NCBI RefSeq assembly: GCF_002278035.1
Contig: NZ_CP022604.1
Location: forward strand, 1,054,001 to 1,118,000
Origin: Ochrobactrum quorumnocens
GTDB taxonomy: Bacteria; Pseudomonadota; Alphaproteobacteria; Rhizobiales; Rhizobiaceae
Direction: 5' to 3'
Length of the DNA: 64,000 nt
Both the position numbers and the translations under genes were made by a program. The notes under the pieces were generated by a model. The model saw only the letters and a list, made by a program, of their open reading frames with translations, ran no database searches and had not been told where the DNA came from. Of the stretch, positions 36,878 to 46,878 are shown one piece after another; positions within the stretch are counted from its first letter, which is position 1; each line of letters opens with the position of its first letter.

Positions 36878-38334
36878 GCCAGACGATCCCCGATGAGAAA
36901 CTGGAGTGCGCGATCAAGCCTGATATGTGGCAATGAAAGCGTTAGACCTTCGGCAGTTCGTTCAAGCCGTGGAGGCCGAAAACGCACGAAGCGAATAGCT
37001 GGTTCGTCGCTCGAAACTGACGGTTCGAATATTACATTAGGATTCTTTGGTAAATCACCGGGAAATATAGCAGTTTCTGTTTCACCATCGAATACGTCCG
37101 CATCAATTCGTTCGCCTTTGAGCGGTGTTCCGATAATGACAGGCAGTGTGTCCTTGCCTTCCTTTACCGTCGCCTCACGCGTGGCACGCACAGCAGCCAT
37201 CGCCAGCACGTCAATATCGGCGCCTGAGAAATCAGCGCGTTCTATTGCCCGCTCGACAAGACGGCGAACAATCGCCTGCAACCTGTCATGGCTCTCGTGG
37301 TGAAGGTGATCAGCCTTGGTGGCTGCAACCAGAATACGGCCAATACGGCGCTGGATAAGGCCGGTCAGCAGATTGGCACGTCCGGGACGGAAGCAAGATA
37401 GAATATCAGTCAGTGCGCGCTCAAGATCGGCCACCACAGCCCCGCCTGCATTCATGGCCTGCATGGCATCAATGAGAATGATCTGGCGATCGAGCCGGGC
37501 AATATGTTCGCGAAAGAATGGCTTGATCACATGCGTTTTGTAGGCCTCGTAACGACGTTCCATCATTGCAGCCAAACTGCCTGCTTTGAAATCTTCAGGC
37601 TTCAGCTCGGGTAAGGGCGCAAAAGTAAGGGCTGGCGAACCTTCAAGATCACCGGGCATCAGAAAACGTCCCGGCGGCAGTGTAGACAGAGCGCGCTCAT
37701 CAGCTTTGCCAGCACGCAGATAAGCCGTGAAGCTTCTGGCCAGTCGCTGAGCAGTCAATTCGTCTGCATTGTCGGACGGCGAAACGGTTTGCGCGTCGCG
37801 CAACCACATCTGTGCGAGATCGATATGCGTTGGCTCATTGGCCAGAGCAAATGAATCCGCGCTGAACTCGCTATAGGTCTTTCCCAGCAAGGGAAGGTCG
37901 AGCAACCACTCACCGGGATAGTCGACAATATCAACCGACAGTCGCCCCGGCGAAAACCAGCGGCCCCATGCGGATGCGGTTTCATATTCAATCGTAAGAC
38001 GAAGTTGCGAGATAGCACGCGTCGAATCCGGCCAGATACGTTCGTCGAGCAAAGCTGAAAGGTGTTCTTCATACTGAAAACGCGGAACTGCATCGTCCGG
38101 CTGCGGTTCGAGCATGGAACGTGAAATGCGGCCTGACTTATATGCCTCAAACAAGGGCAGGCGGCCGCCATGCACCATATTGTGCACCAGTGCGGTTATG
38201 AAAACCGTCTTACCAGCGCGGGAAAGACCAGTGACACCCAGCCTCAGCGAAGGAGACATCAAACCCGTTGCCCGATCTGTCAGCGTGTCGAGTGCGATCC
38301 TTGCTTCATCGCCGAAACTGGTCAGTTTTGCCAA
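36874..38334 (-). CDS. ycjX: YcjX-family GTP-binding protein (DUF463)
   Basis: A 486-residue P-loop protein. Residues about 32-60 read LGVTGLSRAGKTVFITALVH, a Walker A of the YcjX type, followed by NMVHGGRLP. A second nucleotide-binding segment is VDIVDYPGEWLLDLPLL near 133 (DxxG), and VAATKADHLHHESHD near 330 is the TKxD guanine-specificity element. It is the upstream partner of the ycjF-like gene with overlapping start and stop. Envelope stress roles are known for the family in enterobacteria; the role here is inferred. Confidence 0.92.
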   Translation of the reverse strand: MAKLTSFGDEARIALDTLTDRATGLMSPSLRLGVTGLSRAGKTVFITALVHNMVHGGRLPLFEAYKSGRISRSMLEPQPDDAVPRFQYEEHLSALLDERIWPDSTRAISQLRLTIEYETASAWGRWFSPGRLSVDIVDYPGEWLLDLPLLGKTYSEFSADSFALANEPTHIDLAQMWLRDAQTVSPSDNADELTAQRLARSFTAYLRAGKADERALSTLPPGRFLMPGDLEGSPALTFAPLPELKPEDFKAGSLAAMMERRYEAYKTHVIKPFFREHIARLDRQIILIDAMQAMNAGGAVVADLERALTDILSCFRPGRANLLTGLIQRRIGRILVAATKADHLHHESHDRLQAIVRRLVERAIERADFSGADIDVLAMAAVRATREATVKEGKDTLPVIIGTPLKGERIDADVFDGETETAIFPGDLPKNPNVIFEPSVSSDEPAIRFVRFRPPRLERTAEGLTLSLPHIRLDRALQFLIGDRLA

Positions 38335-38427
38335 TTGTTCCCTCGTGAAAATTACATCTTGTCACTGCCATACATAGGAACTCCTGAGGTATATCAACAA
38401 GGAAGCATCGGATTCAATCGATAGTCC

Positions 38428-38928
38428 TCAACAGGGCAGAGGAAAACTTTCCAGAAAGCCCTTTCCGCGCACAATATCCGACAATGGTCCATCAAAGGTA
38501 ATTGTAGCGAGGGCTGCGGTTGGGAAGCCAGCTTCAAGCCTTGAAAGACTTGAGGGTTCACCATCGCCGCAAAGCGCCAATGCAAGATCTTCCATACTTG
38601 GATTGTGCCCGACCAGCATCAAATGGTCTGAATCTGCATTTTTCTTTATTGCCTGCATATATTCACCAGCTCCGCCGCTATAGATCGTCTCATCGATGAT
38701 CATTTCTGCATCTATTCCGAGCCGTTCAATCAAACCAAACGCAGTTTCGCGCGTGCGACAGGAAGCCGAAAGTAAAACCTTTTCAGGGAATAGCTTTGAC
38801 GCCTTCATGGCTTCGGCCAACTCGTTTAATGAGGAAATACCTTCTTCATCCAGAGGCCTGTCAAAGTCTTTCATTGCAGGCTTTGCCCATATTGCTTTGG
38901 CATGGCGGAGGAGGAAAAGGCGACTCAT
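38428..38928 (-). CDS. SixA-like histidine phosphatase
   Basis: A 166-residue member of the histidine phosphatase superfamily. The catalytic RHG-type motif is LFLLRHAKAIWAKP near 4-17 (RHAK, as in SixA), and the second His is in MLVGHNPSMEDLA near 103-115. Acidic and arginine residues expected in the pocket are present (SASCRTRETA near 54-63). SixA in E. coli removes phosphate from histidine-containing phosphotransfer domains; related rhizobial enzymes may act on other substrates. It stands alone about 90 bp upstream of ycjX, on the same strand. Confidence 0.88.
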   Translation of the reverse strand: MSRLFLLRHAKAIWAKPAMKDFDRPLDEEGISSLNELAEAMKASKLFPEKVLLSASCRTRETAFGLIERLGIDAEMIIDETIYSGGAGEYMQAIKKNADSDHLMLVGHNPSMEDLALALCGDGEPSSLSRLEAGFPTAALATITFDGPLSDIVRGKGFLESFPLPC

Positions 38929-39325
38929 TGAGGGCTCCTGACTGCATTTTGATGCGCTTGCAGCTCAATTCATGCCACATTTTCTGCAAGTTTGCTCCGA
39001 CTACATGCAGTTTCGGGCAACTTTCTGGTGTGGCGTGTGAATATTCACAGATAGTTTTGATGCATAATTGGGCATAATCAGCAGGATCGATTGTTCTTCA
39101 TTTGTAATTATGTTTCTTAAGCAGGTGACTACCTAATAGTTTGAAGTCTTTTATAAAAACAAAACCGAATAAATTACATTTTGAAATTAAATTGCTTATT
39201 TTTTCATCAAAATCATACAATTTTGATGAATTAAAAAGTAGCGAGACGCGTGTGTTTGATGTTGTGTCCTTGTTGCTATGGACTTATATAACCGCTCGCG
39301 TCTCCTAGATGTGGGGTGATTCAGA
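38929..39325. other. AT-rich intergenic region upstream of dksA
   Basis: 397 bp without a gene. The part from about 39100 to 39240 is very AT-rich, ending in an A/T-dense block with two imperfect inverted copies around ATTTTGATGAA (AAATTACATTTTG; CATACAATTTTGATG). It contains the divergent promoters of the SixA-like gene and dksA. Confidence 0.55.
39262..39290 (+). promoter_or_regulatory. Candidate sigma-70-type promoter of dksA
   Basis: TTGTGT and TATATA are separated by exactly 17 bp. The predicted start lies near 39297, giving a leader of about 29 nt to the dksA ATG. Confidence 0.5.
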
Positions 39326-39742
39326 ATGAGTGAATTGATCGACCTTGACTATAGGCCCACTGAAGACGAGCCGTTCATGAATGAACGGCAGAAGTCTTAC
39401 TTTCGTGCAAAACTTGTTGCATGGAGGAATGATATTCTGCGCGAAGCGCGCGAAACGCTCGAAGCGCTGCAGCAGGAAAATGCAAATCACCCGGACCTGG
39501 CGGATAGGGCATCCTCCGAAACGGACCGGGCAATTGAACTTCGCGCTCGTGACAGGCAGCGCAAACTGATTTCCAAAATCGATGCAGCTTTAAGCCGTAT
39601 TGACGAAGGAACCTATGGTTTCTGTGAAGAAACCGGCGATCCAATCAGTTTGAAACGACTTGATGCACGACCAATCGCAACGCTTTCTATTGAAGCACAA
39701 GAGCGCCATGAGCGCCGCGAAAAGGTCTATCGCGACGATTGA
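39326..39742 (+). CDS. dksA: RNA polymerase-binding transcription factor DksA
   Basis: Binds the secondary channel of RNA polymerase and, with ppGpp, adjusts transcription of rRNA and amino acid genes. The 138-residue product has the coiled-coil region (about 30-95) and the tip residues DRASSE near 64. The C-terminal zinc-finger region shows YGFCEETGDPISLKRLDARP near 104-123. Of the four zinc ligands of classical DksA only one Cys remains (C107), so this is a zinc-independent type, common in alphaproteobacteria. A terminator lies downstream at 39875-39906. Confidence 0.93.
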   Translation: MSELIDLDYRPTEDEPFMNERQKSYFRAKLVAWRNDILREARETLEALQQENANHPDLADRASSETDRAIELRARDRQRKLISKIDAALSRIDEGTYGFCEETGDPISLKRLDARPIATLSIEAQERHERREKVYRDD

Positions 39743-39747
39743 TCTTA

Positions 39748-39793
39748 ATTAGAGCGCCATGCGTCCATTTGGACACACAAATGAAGCTCTAAC
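39748..39793 (+). repeat. Mosaic intergenic repeat, right-arm fragment
   Basis: TTAGAGCGCCATGCGTCC followed by GAAGCTCTAAC is a short hairpin resembling the right arm of the mosaic repeats; no left arm is visible. It lies 6 bp after the dksA stop. Confidence 0.55.
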
Positions 39794-39874
39794 AGATTAA
39801 ATTTGCTGCGTAATTTTACCTTAAACTGTTAAAGGTTTAAGGAATTATGCGGTAGGTCGATTAGAACATTCTTT

Positions 39875-39907
39875 AAAGGCTGCGGCTCCCGCAGCCTTTT
39901 TTCTTTA
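39875..39907 (+). terminator. Rho-independent terminator downstream of dksA
   Basis: An 11-bp perfect stem AAAGGCTGCGG/CCGCAGCCTTT with a CTC loop is followed by TTTTTCTTT. Confidence 0.92.
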
Positions 39908-39930
39908 TGTTTTGATCACGCGAAAAGAAA

Positions 39931-39957
39931 GGGTATCAGCCTGTTTGACTGATACCC
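39931..39957 (-). terminator. Likely terminator of the FliO-domain gene
   Basis: A 9-bp perfect stem GGGTATCAG/CTGATACCC with a 9-nt loop. On the minus strand it is followed by TTTCTTTTC, so it fits termination of transcription from the minus-strand gene at 40043. Confidence 0.75.
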
Positions 39958-39965
39958 TTGATTTA

Positions 39966-40016
39966 AAAGCACTTCCAGCAAAAGTGGGAACCGGTATTAA
40001 CTGGAATCGCTGTGAC
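39966..40016 (+). repeat. Mosaic intergenic repeat, shortened copy
   Basis: AAAGCACTTCCAGCAAAAGT followed by GGGAACCGG, then a jump to the right-arm end AACTGGAATCGCTGT. The middle of the unit is missing, suggesting an internal deletion. Confidence 0.7.
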
Positions 40017-40042
40017 CGTCGCTTTCACGCAATGAGAATTAC

Positions 40043-41296
40043 CTAAAAGTTGCGGGTCTCGTTCTTGGTAAGCTCACCGAGAAGCTTTTCCATTTCATCC
40101 TCGATACTGTCATCCGGCTTCCCGCCATTTGGAGAGATATCGAGTGAGCCCAGAAGCTCTTCTTCAAAAATATCAACTTCCAGCATTTCAGGTTCGTTAC
40201 TGGTAGAGCCTGCCGGGCTTTCTGTTTCAAGATCAGCCATGATGGCATCGTGGAAAGCACCACCAAGATCACCAAGATCATCATCTATAGTTTCTGGCTC
40301 TGGATTTGACGGAGCTGAAACTTGCTCTGCCTTGAGGGCAGGTGGCGTGAAATCTGGTGCCGATGACGTCGTTACCGCTGGGCTTTGCAAGATGTCACCG
40401 ATTTCAGGTGCAGGTGCTTTTGCACTCGTCGTCACTTCACGTTCTGGCGTAACACTACCAAGATCGGACACTGCAACTGTTGCTGCAGCTGCTGCAGCGG
40501 CACTGGCACCCAGGCCTGAGGTTGAACTCAGAACTCCGCGAGAAACCTGGCTGAGAGGGTAGGCAGGATGCAGGCGTGGTGACTGGGGCTGTTCCGCCGG
40601 ACGTTCAGCAGGAAGCACAGTGCGCGGCTGCGGCGGATAGTTGAGAGCTGGGCGTGGCGGCTGAGTACGCGCCTGAAAGGCAGGTGCCTCAACCGTTTTT
40701 GGTGCCTGAGGGGCAACTGGCGTGACAGGTGGGCGTGGAGGAGCGCGAAACTGCGGCGTTTCAGGGCTCACCTGCTGAGCTGGCGTTTCCCGTACTGGTT
40801 CAGGTTTGCGCTGAACCGGTGTTTCAATCGGGGAATTCAGCTGAATGGCTTCACCTTTTTCCACCGACTGCGTCGTGTGTTGCGTGAGAGCCGGGCGGTC
40901 TGTCACCTCGGACGTAATGCTCGCCTCATGCTGCCGGAAACGCTCGATATGTTCTGCTTCGATACGAACGCTTTGTGAACGCGAATTCGCGCGTGATTCC
41001 ATGACAATATTCTGTTCAACGACAACGTCAGTAGGGCCGCCGATCAGCAACAGATGTTCAACGTCGTCACGGCGGATCAGAACCAGCTTGCGGCGGCTAT
41101 CGACTGCTGCTGCGTCCATAACTGAAAGTCTTGGCTGGCGTCCAGTTCGACCGTTCGTGGCAAAAGTTCCACCGCTGAAGCGACGAATAATACTCAGAAC
41201 AACAAAAATTCCGCCTAAAATGATCGCAAAAATAAGGATGAAGCCGACAATATTTGCCGCGCTTTCTCCAACAAGACCGCTGAGCCATTCCTTCAT
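40043..41296 (-). CDS. FliO-domain membrane protein with long proline-rich tail
   Basis: A 417-residue protein. One transmembrane helix at about 16-38 (IVGFILIFAIILGGIFVVL) is followed by a FliO-like cytoplasmic module at about 55-98: RLSVMDAAAVDSRRKLVLIR and HLLLIGGPTDVVVEQNI. The remaining 300 residues are of low complexity, rich in Pro, Ala, Glu and Ser, with predicted disorder and an acidic end. FliO normally helps assemble the flagellar export gate, but no other flagellar gene is nearby and classical FliO is about 120 residues. It is divergent from cckA. The domain match is by eye, and a flagellar role is not assured. Confidence 0.72.
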   Translation of the reverse strand: MKEWLSGLVGESAANIVGFILIFAIILGGIFVVLSIIRRFSGGTFATNGRTGRQPRLSVMDAAAVDSRRKLVLIRRDDVEHLLLIGGPTDVVVEQNIVMESRANSRSQSVRIEAEHIERFRQHEASITSEVTDRPALTQHTTQSVEKGEAIQLNSPIETPVQRKPEPVRETPAQQVSPETPQFRAPPRPPVTPVAPQAPKTVEAPAFQARTQPPRPALNYPPQPRTVLPAERPAEQPQSPRLHPAYPLSQVSRGVLSSTSGLGASAAAAAAATVAVSDLGSVTPEREVTTSAKAPAPEIGDILQSPAVTTSSAPDFTPPALKAEQVSAPSNPEPETIDDDLGDLGGAFHDAIMADLETESPAGSTSNEPEMLEVDIFEEELLGSLDISPNGGKPDDSIEDEMEKLLGELTKNETRNF

Positions 41297-41722
41297 GCGG
41301 GTAACCCTCTCATACTAAAACGAATAATGTCCGGTTGACGGAAACCACAAATCCCCGCGCTTCAAATCAACGTGACAACACATGTCCTATAGAACACTAG
41401 TTCAATTTACCCTGCTTGGGAATGTTCCATCAATTTGTGAGAAACATATGATCCCCAGCCAAAACAGTGCAAAACAGCTTAGTTGATGCTGTTTTGAGGT
41501 CGGCAAGCTTGTGCTGCCGGGCAATTAACGCATTCTGCGAATCGTATATACCCTGCAATATGCGACAAAATCTGGCACAAGACATGAATCTGGAAAACGA
41601 TGCAGGGAACGTGATTGGTTTTGCTTGATGAATAAGATAGCGCTTGAGCTGGAAGTAACAGCAAACGGACGATTTGTCGTCCATGCAGTTCAGCCAAACA
41701 GCATGAAAGGGCAGTGGGCCTG
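41297..41722. other. Divergent intergenic region between the FliO-domain gene and cckA
   Basis: About 425 bp with no convincing coding gene; the frames in it show no family similarity. It must contain the cckA promoter. I found no clean CtrA site (TTAA-N7-TTAA). Confidence 0.5.
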
Positions 41723-44293
41723 ATGTCGCGACAGACGGACAATAATTATCCGAAACCGCTCGTCATGCCGAAGCGTGGCTCAAGCTCAGCACTGAGGCTC
41801 CTGATCATCGGCATAGTGCTGACAGTTGCAGCCCTTGTCTATTTCCTGTTTCGAGACAAGCTAGGTGACGGTTTTGCTATCGTCCTGATGGGCATCCTGT
41901 CCATGATCGGCGTGTTCTATCTTTTCGGTGCTGCCACAGGTCTGATCCAGTTCAGCCAGCGCCATGGCGGGCAGGACCTGGCCCATACCTTCATGGATAC
42001 GCTGCCCGAAGGAACGGTAATTTCGGATTCCCGTGGCCAGATCGTTTACGCCAATAATTCCTATGCCGGCATGACCGGCGTTGCGACTGCCGACGGCGTG
42101 CGCTCACTCGACAATATTCTGACGAATGAACCGGCTGCTTCTGACGCCATCTATCGCCTGACAAATGCGGTCCGTGACGGCCTGTCGGGACAGGAAGAAG
42201 TACGCATATCGGGCGGTCTTTCACGTGATGGTCACGGCTCTGCCGCCCCCGTCTGGTATCGTATCAAGGCTCGTCCGGTTGATGGCGGGCCAGACTTCAA
42301 GGGACAGTTGGTTGCTTGGCAGATTGCGGATATTTCCGATGAACGCGCCGAACAGGAACGCTTCTTTCAGGAACTTCAGGAAGCGATCAACCATCTTGAT
42401 CATGCACCTGCCGGATTTTTCTCGGCTGATCCGTCGGGTCGCATCATCTATCTCAATGCGACGCTCGCCGAATGGCTTGGCGTCGACCTCACCCAATTCA
42501 CCCCGGGTTCTCTCACACTCAATGATATTGTTGCGGGTAGCGGGATGGCGCTCATCAAGGCCGTCAAGGCGGAGCCGGGCACCAGTCGCAATACGGTCAT
42601 CGACCTTGATCTGATCAAGCGCAACGGCCAGAGCCTTGCTGTTCGCTTCTATCATCGCGTTCAAGCTGCACGCGACGGAACACGTGGCACAAGTCGCACA
42701 ATCGTGCTTGATCGCGCCGAGGGTGAAGATTCATCGGCAGCATTGCGTTCTGCCGAAGTGCGGTTCACGCGCTTCTTCAATTCGGCACCGATGGCGATTG
42801 CTGCTGTAGATGCTGAAGGGCATACGCTGCGCACCAATGCGCGCTTCCTTGACATTTTTGCACCTGTGGTTGATCGCGATGCCATCGACAACCGCATGAA
42901 GCTTGAGAATGTCGTTCACGAACGTGACCGCGAGACTTTCAACAAAGCACTCGCCGCAGCTTTTGCGGGTCAGGCCAGCATTTCGCCGGTCGATACTGTT
43001 CTTCCGGGTAATGAAGAGCGTCATATTCGTTTCTATTTAAGTGCTGTCACCGATCTGCGCGAGACCAGCGAAGAAGCAGCCATCATTTCTGCAGTGGAAA
43101 CCACCGAGCAGAAAGCGCTCGAAAATCAGATGGCGCAAAGCCAGAAGATGCAGGCAGTGGGGCAACTGGCAGGCGGCATCGCCCACGACTTCAACAACGT
43201 GTTGACCGCGATTATCATGTCATCGGATTTGCTGTTGAGCAATTATCGCGCTTCCGATCCGTCCTTCCCGGACATCATGAACATCAAGCAGAACGCAAAT
43301 CGTGCGGCTTCTCTCGTGCGTCAGCTACTGGCATTCTCACGCCGTCAGACGCTACGCCCAGAAGTTCTTGACCTTACCGATGTGTTGGCCGATTTGCGCA
43401 TGCTTCTGGCACGCCTCGTTGGCAAGGATATTGGACTTAAGATTGAACATGGACGCGACGTCTGGCCGGTTAAGGCCGATCTGGGCCAGTTCGAGCAGGT
43501 TGCTGTCAATCTGGCCGTAAATGCTCGTGACGCCATGCCTGAAGGTGGCGAGATCACTTTGCGAACGCGCAATGTCAAAGCCTCAGAAGCCGCAAAGCTC
43601 AACTATCGAGACTTGCCTGAAGCCGATTATGTCGTCTTTGAAGTTGCAGACAATGGCACTGGCATTCCTGCCGATGTGCTTGAGAAAATCTTCGAACCAT
43701 TCTTCACCACCAAGGAAGTCGGCAAAGGCACCGGTCTTGGCCTTTCTATGGTCTATGGCATCATCAAGCAGACCGGCGGCTTCATCTATTGCGATTCCGA
43801 AGTCGGCAAGGGCACAACCTTCAAGATCTTCCTTCCGCGCCATATCGAAGAAAAGGGCGCAGATAACGCACCGATTGCGGTCAAGGAGAAGAAGGTCGAA
43901 AAGGCAACTGACCTTTCCGGCTCCGCGACCGTTCTGCTCGTTGAGGACGAAGACGCGGTTCGCATGGGTGGTGTGCGCGCGTTGCAGTCGCGTGGCTATA
44001 CAGTCCACGAAGCGGCATCAGGCGTCGAAGCGCTTGAAGTTCTTGAAGAACTGAATGGACAGGTCGATATCGTTGTTTCCGACGTTGTCATGCCTGAAAT
44101 GGATGGACCGACGCTATTACGCGAATTGCGTAAGACGCATCCGGACATCAAGTTCATCTTTGTTTCAGGTTATGCAGAAGACGCATTTGCGCGCAATCTG
44201 CCAGCCGATGCCAAGTTTGGCTTCTTGCCAAAGCCATTCTCTCTCAAACAGTTAGCAACTGCTGTTAAAGAAATGCTGGAGAAAGAAGATTGA
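41723..44293 (+). CDS. cckA: CckA hybrid histidine kinase
   Basis: Bifunctional kinase/phosphatase that feeds the ChpT-CtrA phosphorelay controlling the alphaproteobacterial cell cycle. Two transmembrane helices at about 23-44 and 52-76 are followed by PAS regions (about 90-440), the H-box [14 protein letters not shown] with its His near 488, the ATPase domain ([35 protein letters not shown]) and a receiver domain ([11 protein letters not shown]; Asp in [11 protein letters not shown] near 787; LPKPFS). At about 856 residues its length is normal. The start may be GTG 41714 or ATG 41723; spacing from AAAGG does not settle it. It is followed closely by a flavoprotein gene. Confidence 0.95.
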   Translation: MSRQTDNNYPKPLVMPKRGSSSALRLLIIGIVLTVAALVYFLFRDKLGDGFAIVLMGILSMIGVFYLFGAATGLIQFSQRHGGQDLAHTFMDTLPEGTVISDSRGQIVYANNSYAGMTGVATADGVRSLDNILTNEPAASDAIYRLTNAVRDGLSGQEEVRISGGLSRDGHGSAAPVWYRIKARPVDGGPDFKGQLVAWQIADISDERAEQERFFQELQEAINHLDHAPAGFFSADPSGRIIYLNATLAEWLGVDLTQFTPGSLTLNDIVAGSGMALIKAVKAEPGTSRNTVIDLDLIKRNGQSLAVRFYHRVQAARDGTRGTSRTIVLDRAEGEDSSAALRSAEVRFTRFFNSAPMAIAAVDAEGHTLRTNARFLDIFAPVVDRDAIDNRMKLENVVHERDRETFNKALAAAFAGQASISPVDTVLPGNEERHIRFYLSAVTDLRETSEEAAIISAVETTEQKALENQMAQSQKMQAVGQLAGGIAHDFNNVLTAIIMSSDLLLSNYRASDPSFPDIMNIKQNANRAASLVRQLLAFSRRQTLRPEVLDLTDVLADLRMLLARLVGKDIGLKIEHGRDVWPVKADLGQFEQVAVNLAVNARDAMPEGGEITLRTRNVKASEAAKLNYRDLPEADYVVFEVADNGTGIPADVLEKIFEPFFTTKEVGKGTGLGLSMVYGIIKQTGGFIYCDSEVGKGTTFKIFLPRHIEEKGADNAPIAVKEKKVEKATDLSGSATVLLVEDEDAVRMGGVRALQSRGYTVHEAASGVEALEVLEELNGQVDIVVSDVVMPEMDGPTLLRELRKTHPDIKFIFVSGYAEDAFARNLPADAKFGFLPKPFSLKQLATAVKEMLEKED

Positions 44294-44317
44294 TGCTTGA
44301 GCGCGGTGCGGACAGCG

Positions 44318-45523
44318 ATGCGTGAACGCATAATTGCGATTTTCGGTGGCGGACCTGCAGGGTTATTCGCCGCCGAACGCTTGTCGGCACTTGGACATTC
44401 CGTAACGGTTTATGAGCAGATGCCAACCGTTGGGCGCAAGTTTTTGCTGGCAGGCAAATCCGGTCTGAACATCACGCATTCCGAAGAATTTGCGCAATTC
44501 GCGCAGCGCTATGGCATGAGCAACGATCACCTGTTGCCAGCTTTACAACAGTTCACACCGGAGAATTTACGTGACTGGGCCGATGCGCTCGGCGCAGAAA
44601 GTTTTGTCGGCTCCTCCGGCCGCGTATTTCCCAAAGCCATGAAAGCTTCGCCTTTGCTGCGCGCGTGGGTACGTCGATTGGAAGCACAAGGTGTTGAAAT
44701 CCTGACCCGGCACAAATGGATAGGCTTCGATTCTGGTAGGCCTCTCGTGCAAACGCCAAATGGAATTGAACTTGTTTCGTGCGATGCCGCACTGTTTGCC
44801 TTCGGAGGCGCAAGCTGGCCCAAGCTGGGTTCCAATGGCGCATGGAGTGGAATATTCGAGGGGCAGGGCATCCGGATTACGCCGATGCGTCCGGCCAATT
44901 GCGGTTTCGATGTTGCCTGGAGTGGCGTCTTTTCCGAGCGCTTCGCAGGCGAGCCTGTCAAGTCGGTGACGATCACCAGCAAGGCAGGAACAACACAAGG
45001 CGAGTTTGTGATTACGCGCGGCGGCGTGGAAGGCAGCCTTGTCTATACACATTCAGCTGCTTTGCGCGATGACCTTGAACGCGACGGCCATGCCAACCTC
45101 ATTCTCGATCTTGCGCCGAGCCGTACGCTTGAACGGCTGAAACTTGATATTTCGCTTCAGGATAAGAAGCTAAGTATTAGTAATATATTGCGAAAGGGCG
45201 CTGGCCTTAAGGGTGTCAAAGCAGCACTTGTGCTTGAGTTTCAGCGCGAAAAAGTCCCCGCCAAACTGGCGCAGACTATCAAGTCACTGGAAGTGCCACT
45301 CCTTCGTCCACGCCCCATTGAGGAAGCCATATCTTCTGCGGGCGGCATAGAATGGAGCGAAATCGATGAGCATTATATGCTCAAAAAACTGCCCAGCATG
45401 TTTGTTGCTGGCGAGATGATCGACTGGGAAGCACCGACGGGCGGCTATCTTCTCACCGCATGTTTTGCGATTGCGAAGGCCGCAGCAGAAGGCATGGATA
45501 ACTGGCTCTCAAGAGGCAGTTAG
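44318..45523 (+). CDS. HI0933/BaiN-family flavoprotein (TIGR03862-like)
   Basis: A roughly 401-residue FAD protein. The N-terminus has IIAIFGGGPAGLFAAERL (dinucleotide-binding fold) and the family-specific GRKFLLAGKSGLNITHSE near 43-60. The C-terminus has MFVAGEMIDWEAPTGGYLLT, typical of the HI0933-like family. Enzymatic function in the family is poorly known; one member reduces bile-acid intermediates in Clostridium, and that is not implied here. The ATG at 44318 is chosen over a TTG at 44297. It starts 24 bp after cckA on the same strand, so it may be co-transcribed. Confidence 0.87.
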   Translation: MRERIIAIFGGGPAGLFAAERLSALGHSVTVYEQMPTVGRKFLLAGKSGLNITHSEEFAQFAQRYGMSNDHLLPALQQFTPENLRDWADALGAESFVGSSGRVFPKAMKASPLLRAWVRRLEAQGVEILTRHKWIGFDSGRPLVQTPNGIELVSCDAALFAFGGASWPKLGSNGAWSGIFEGQGIRITPMRPANCGFDVAWSGVFSERFAGEPVKSVTITSKAGTTQGEFVITRGGVEGSLVYTHSAALRDDLERDGHANLILDLAPSRTLERLKLDISLQDKKLSISNILRKGAGLKGVKAALVLEFQREKVPAKLAQTIKSLEVPLLRPRPIEEAISSAGGIEWSEIDEHYMLKKLPSMFVAGEMIDWEAPTGGYLLTACFAIAKAAAEGMDNWLSRGS

Positions 45524-45555
45524 ACGCCTCACTATTCAGGCTCATGGGAGGGAAT

Positions 45556-46878
45556 ATGATACGCTTTTTGAAGATTGCCGGTTCCATTGTCCTCTTAAGC
45601 CTGCTGGGTGTCGTCTTATGGCTCGGCTTTCGGCCACCGGAGCTTCTTAAAGTCGGCACCGGCTATGCCGCAAAAATCGTCTGCTCCAATGTGTTTCTGG
45701 CAAACCGCAACCCGCAGGAAGTGCTTGCACTTGATGTGCAGGCGCCCGGCCACCCGCTTCTGAAGTTTGTCGATGTTTCGGTCGATAACGCCAGCGAAAC
45801 AGTAACTGCACATATCTTTGGCTTCTTCGCGCCAAACAAGGCCGTCTATCGCCCGGGCCTTGGCTGCGCCAACGTACATGGTACCGATCTGCGTCCTCAA
45901 CTGACAACGCCCATGGATGCGGCCGCTCTCATAGCCGACATCAATATCAACCCGGCAGTTCAAAGCATCATCGAAAACCCGGCATTTGCAGGCCCCGGTA
46001 TGCGTGCCGTCGCTGTGCTGAAAGACGGCCAGATCGTCGCCGAAACTTATGCGCAGGGCTTTGATGCCGATACGCCTCTCTTGGGCTGGTCCATGACGAA
46101 ATCCGTTATGGCAACACTGATTGGTATGCGCATTTCGGAAGCCAAAATGGACCTTCAGCGCGACCATCTTCTGCCAGAGTGGGAAGGTGACGACCGTTCG
46201 AAGATCAAGCTTGCCGATCTTCTTGGGATGCAGAGCGGCCTTAAATTCGATGAAGACTATGGCAACGTTACCGACGTAACACGTATGCTTTTCCTCGAAA
46301 ATAATATGACAGAATTTGCTGCCTCTTTACCGCTTGAAGCGCAACCTGGAACGAAGTTCAACTATTCGAGCGGCACGGCGAACATCCTGTCAAAGCTCTA
46401 TATGGAAAGCTTCGACACGCCTGAAGAAGCATTTAACTACGCGCAGAAAGTGCTCTTTGAACCATTGGGTATTGCAAGTGCTACACTGGAAGCGGATGCG
46501 AGCGGTATCTTCGTTGGCTCATCTTATCTTTATGCCAATGCGCGTGACTGGCTCTCCATCGCCCGCCTTCTGCTTGATAAGGGCAAAGTCGGCGACAAGC
46601 AGCTCTTGAGCGAGGATTTTGTCCGCCTGATGCAGACGCCAGCCCCAGCATCGCAGGGGCGTTACGGAGCGGCTCAGACATGGCTGCAAAGCGCTGGAAT
46701 TCAAGCGGGTACAGAAGGCATCCCGGCAGATGCCTTCTGGATGTCGGGCCATGATGGCCAGAGCCTGATCATTGTACCTTCGATGAACCTGGCCATCATT
46801 CGCCTTGGTCTCACACCGTCGCGCACGGGTTACAAGGTTCCCGAACTTCAGGCCGCTATCATCAAGGCTTTGCAGTGA
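45556..46878 (+). CDS. Serine hydrolase, class C beta-lactamase-like / 6-aminohexanoate hydrolase-like
   Basis: A 440-residue protein with a single N-terminal hydrophobic helix (about 5-25) that acts as a signal anchor or peptide. The catalytic SxxK is in LLGWSMTKSVMATLIG near 180, and the YxN-like element in KFNYSSGTANILSKLY near 272. The C-terminal half includes GHDGQSLIIVPSMNLAIIRLG near 402. These match the beta-lactamase/DD-peptidase superfamily, nearest to the NylB-type esterases. Substrate is unknown. GGAGGG precedes the ATG at 45556, which I prefer to the ATG at 45544. Its end overlaps the convergent mscS-like gene by 17 bp. Confidence 0.85.
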   Translation: MIRFLKIAGSIVLLSLLGVVLWLGFRPPELLKVGTGYAAKIVCSNVFLANRNPQEVLALDVQAPGHPLLKFVDVSVDNASETVTAHIFGFFAPNKAVYRPGLGCANVHGTDLRPQLTTPMDAAALIADININPAVQSIIENPAFAGPGMRAVAVLKDGQIVAETYAQGFDADTPLLGWSMTKSVMATLIGMRISEAKMDLQRDHLLPEWEGDDRSKIKLADLLGMQSGLKFDEDYGNVTDVTRMLFLENNMTEFAASLPLEAQPGTKFNYSSGTANILSKLYMESFDTPEEAFNYAQKVLFEPLGIASATLEADASGIFVGSSYLYANARDWLSIARLLLDKGKVGDKQLLSEDFVRLMQTPAPASQGRYGAAQTWLQSAGIQAGTEGIPADAFWMSGHDGQSLIIVPSMNLAIIRLGLTPSRTGYKVPELQAAIIKALQ

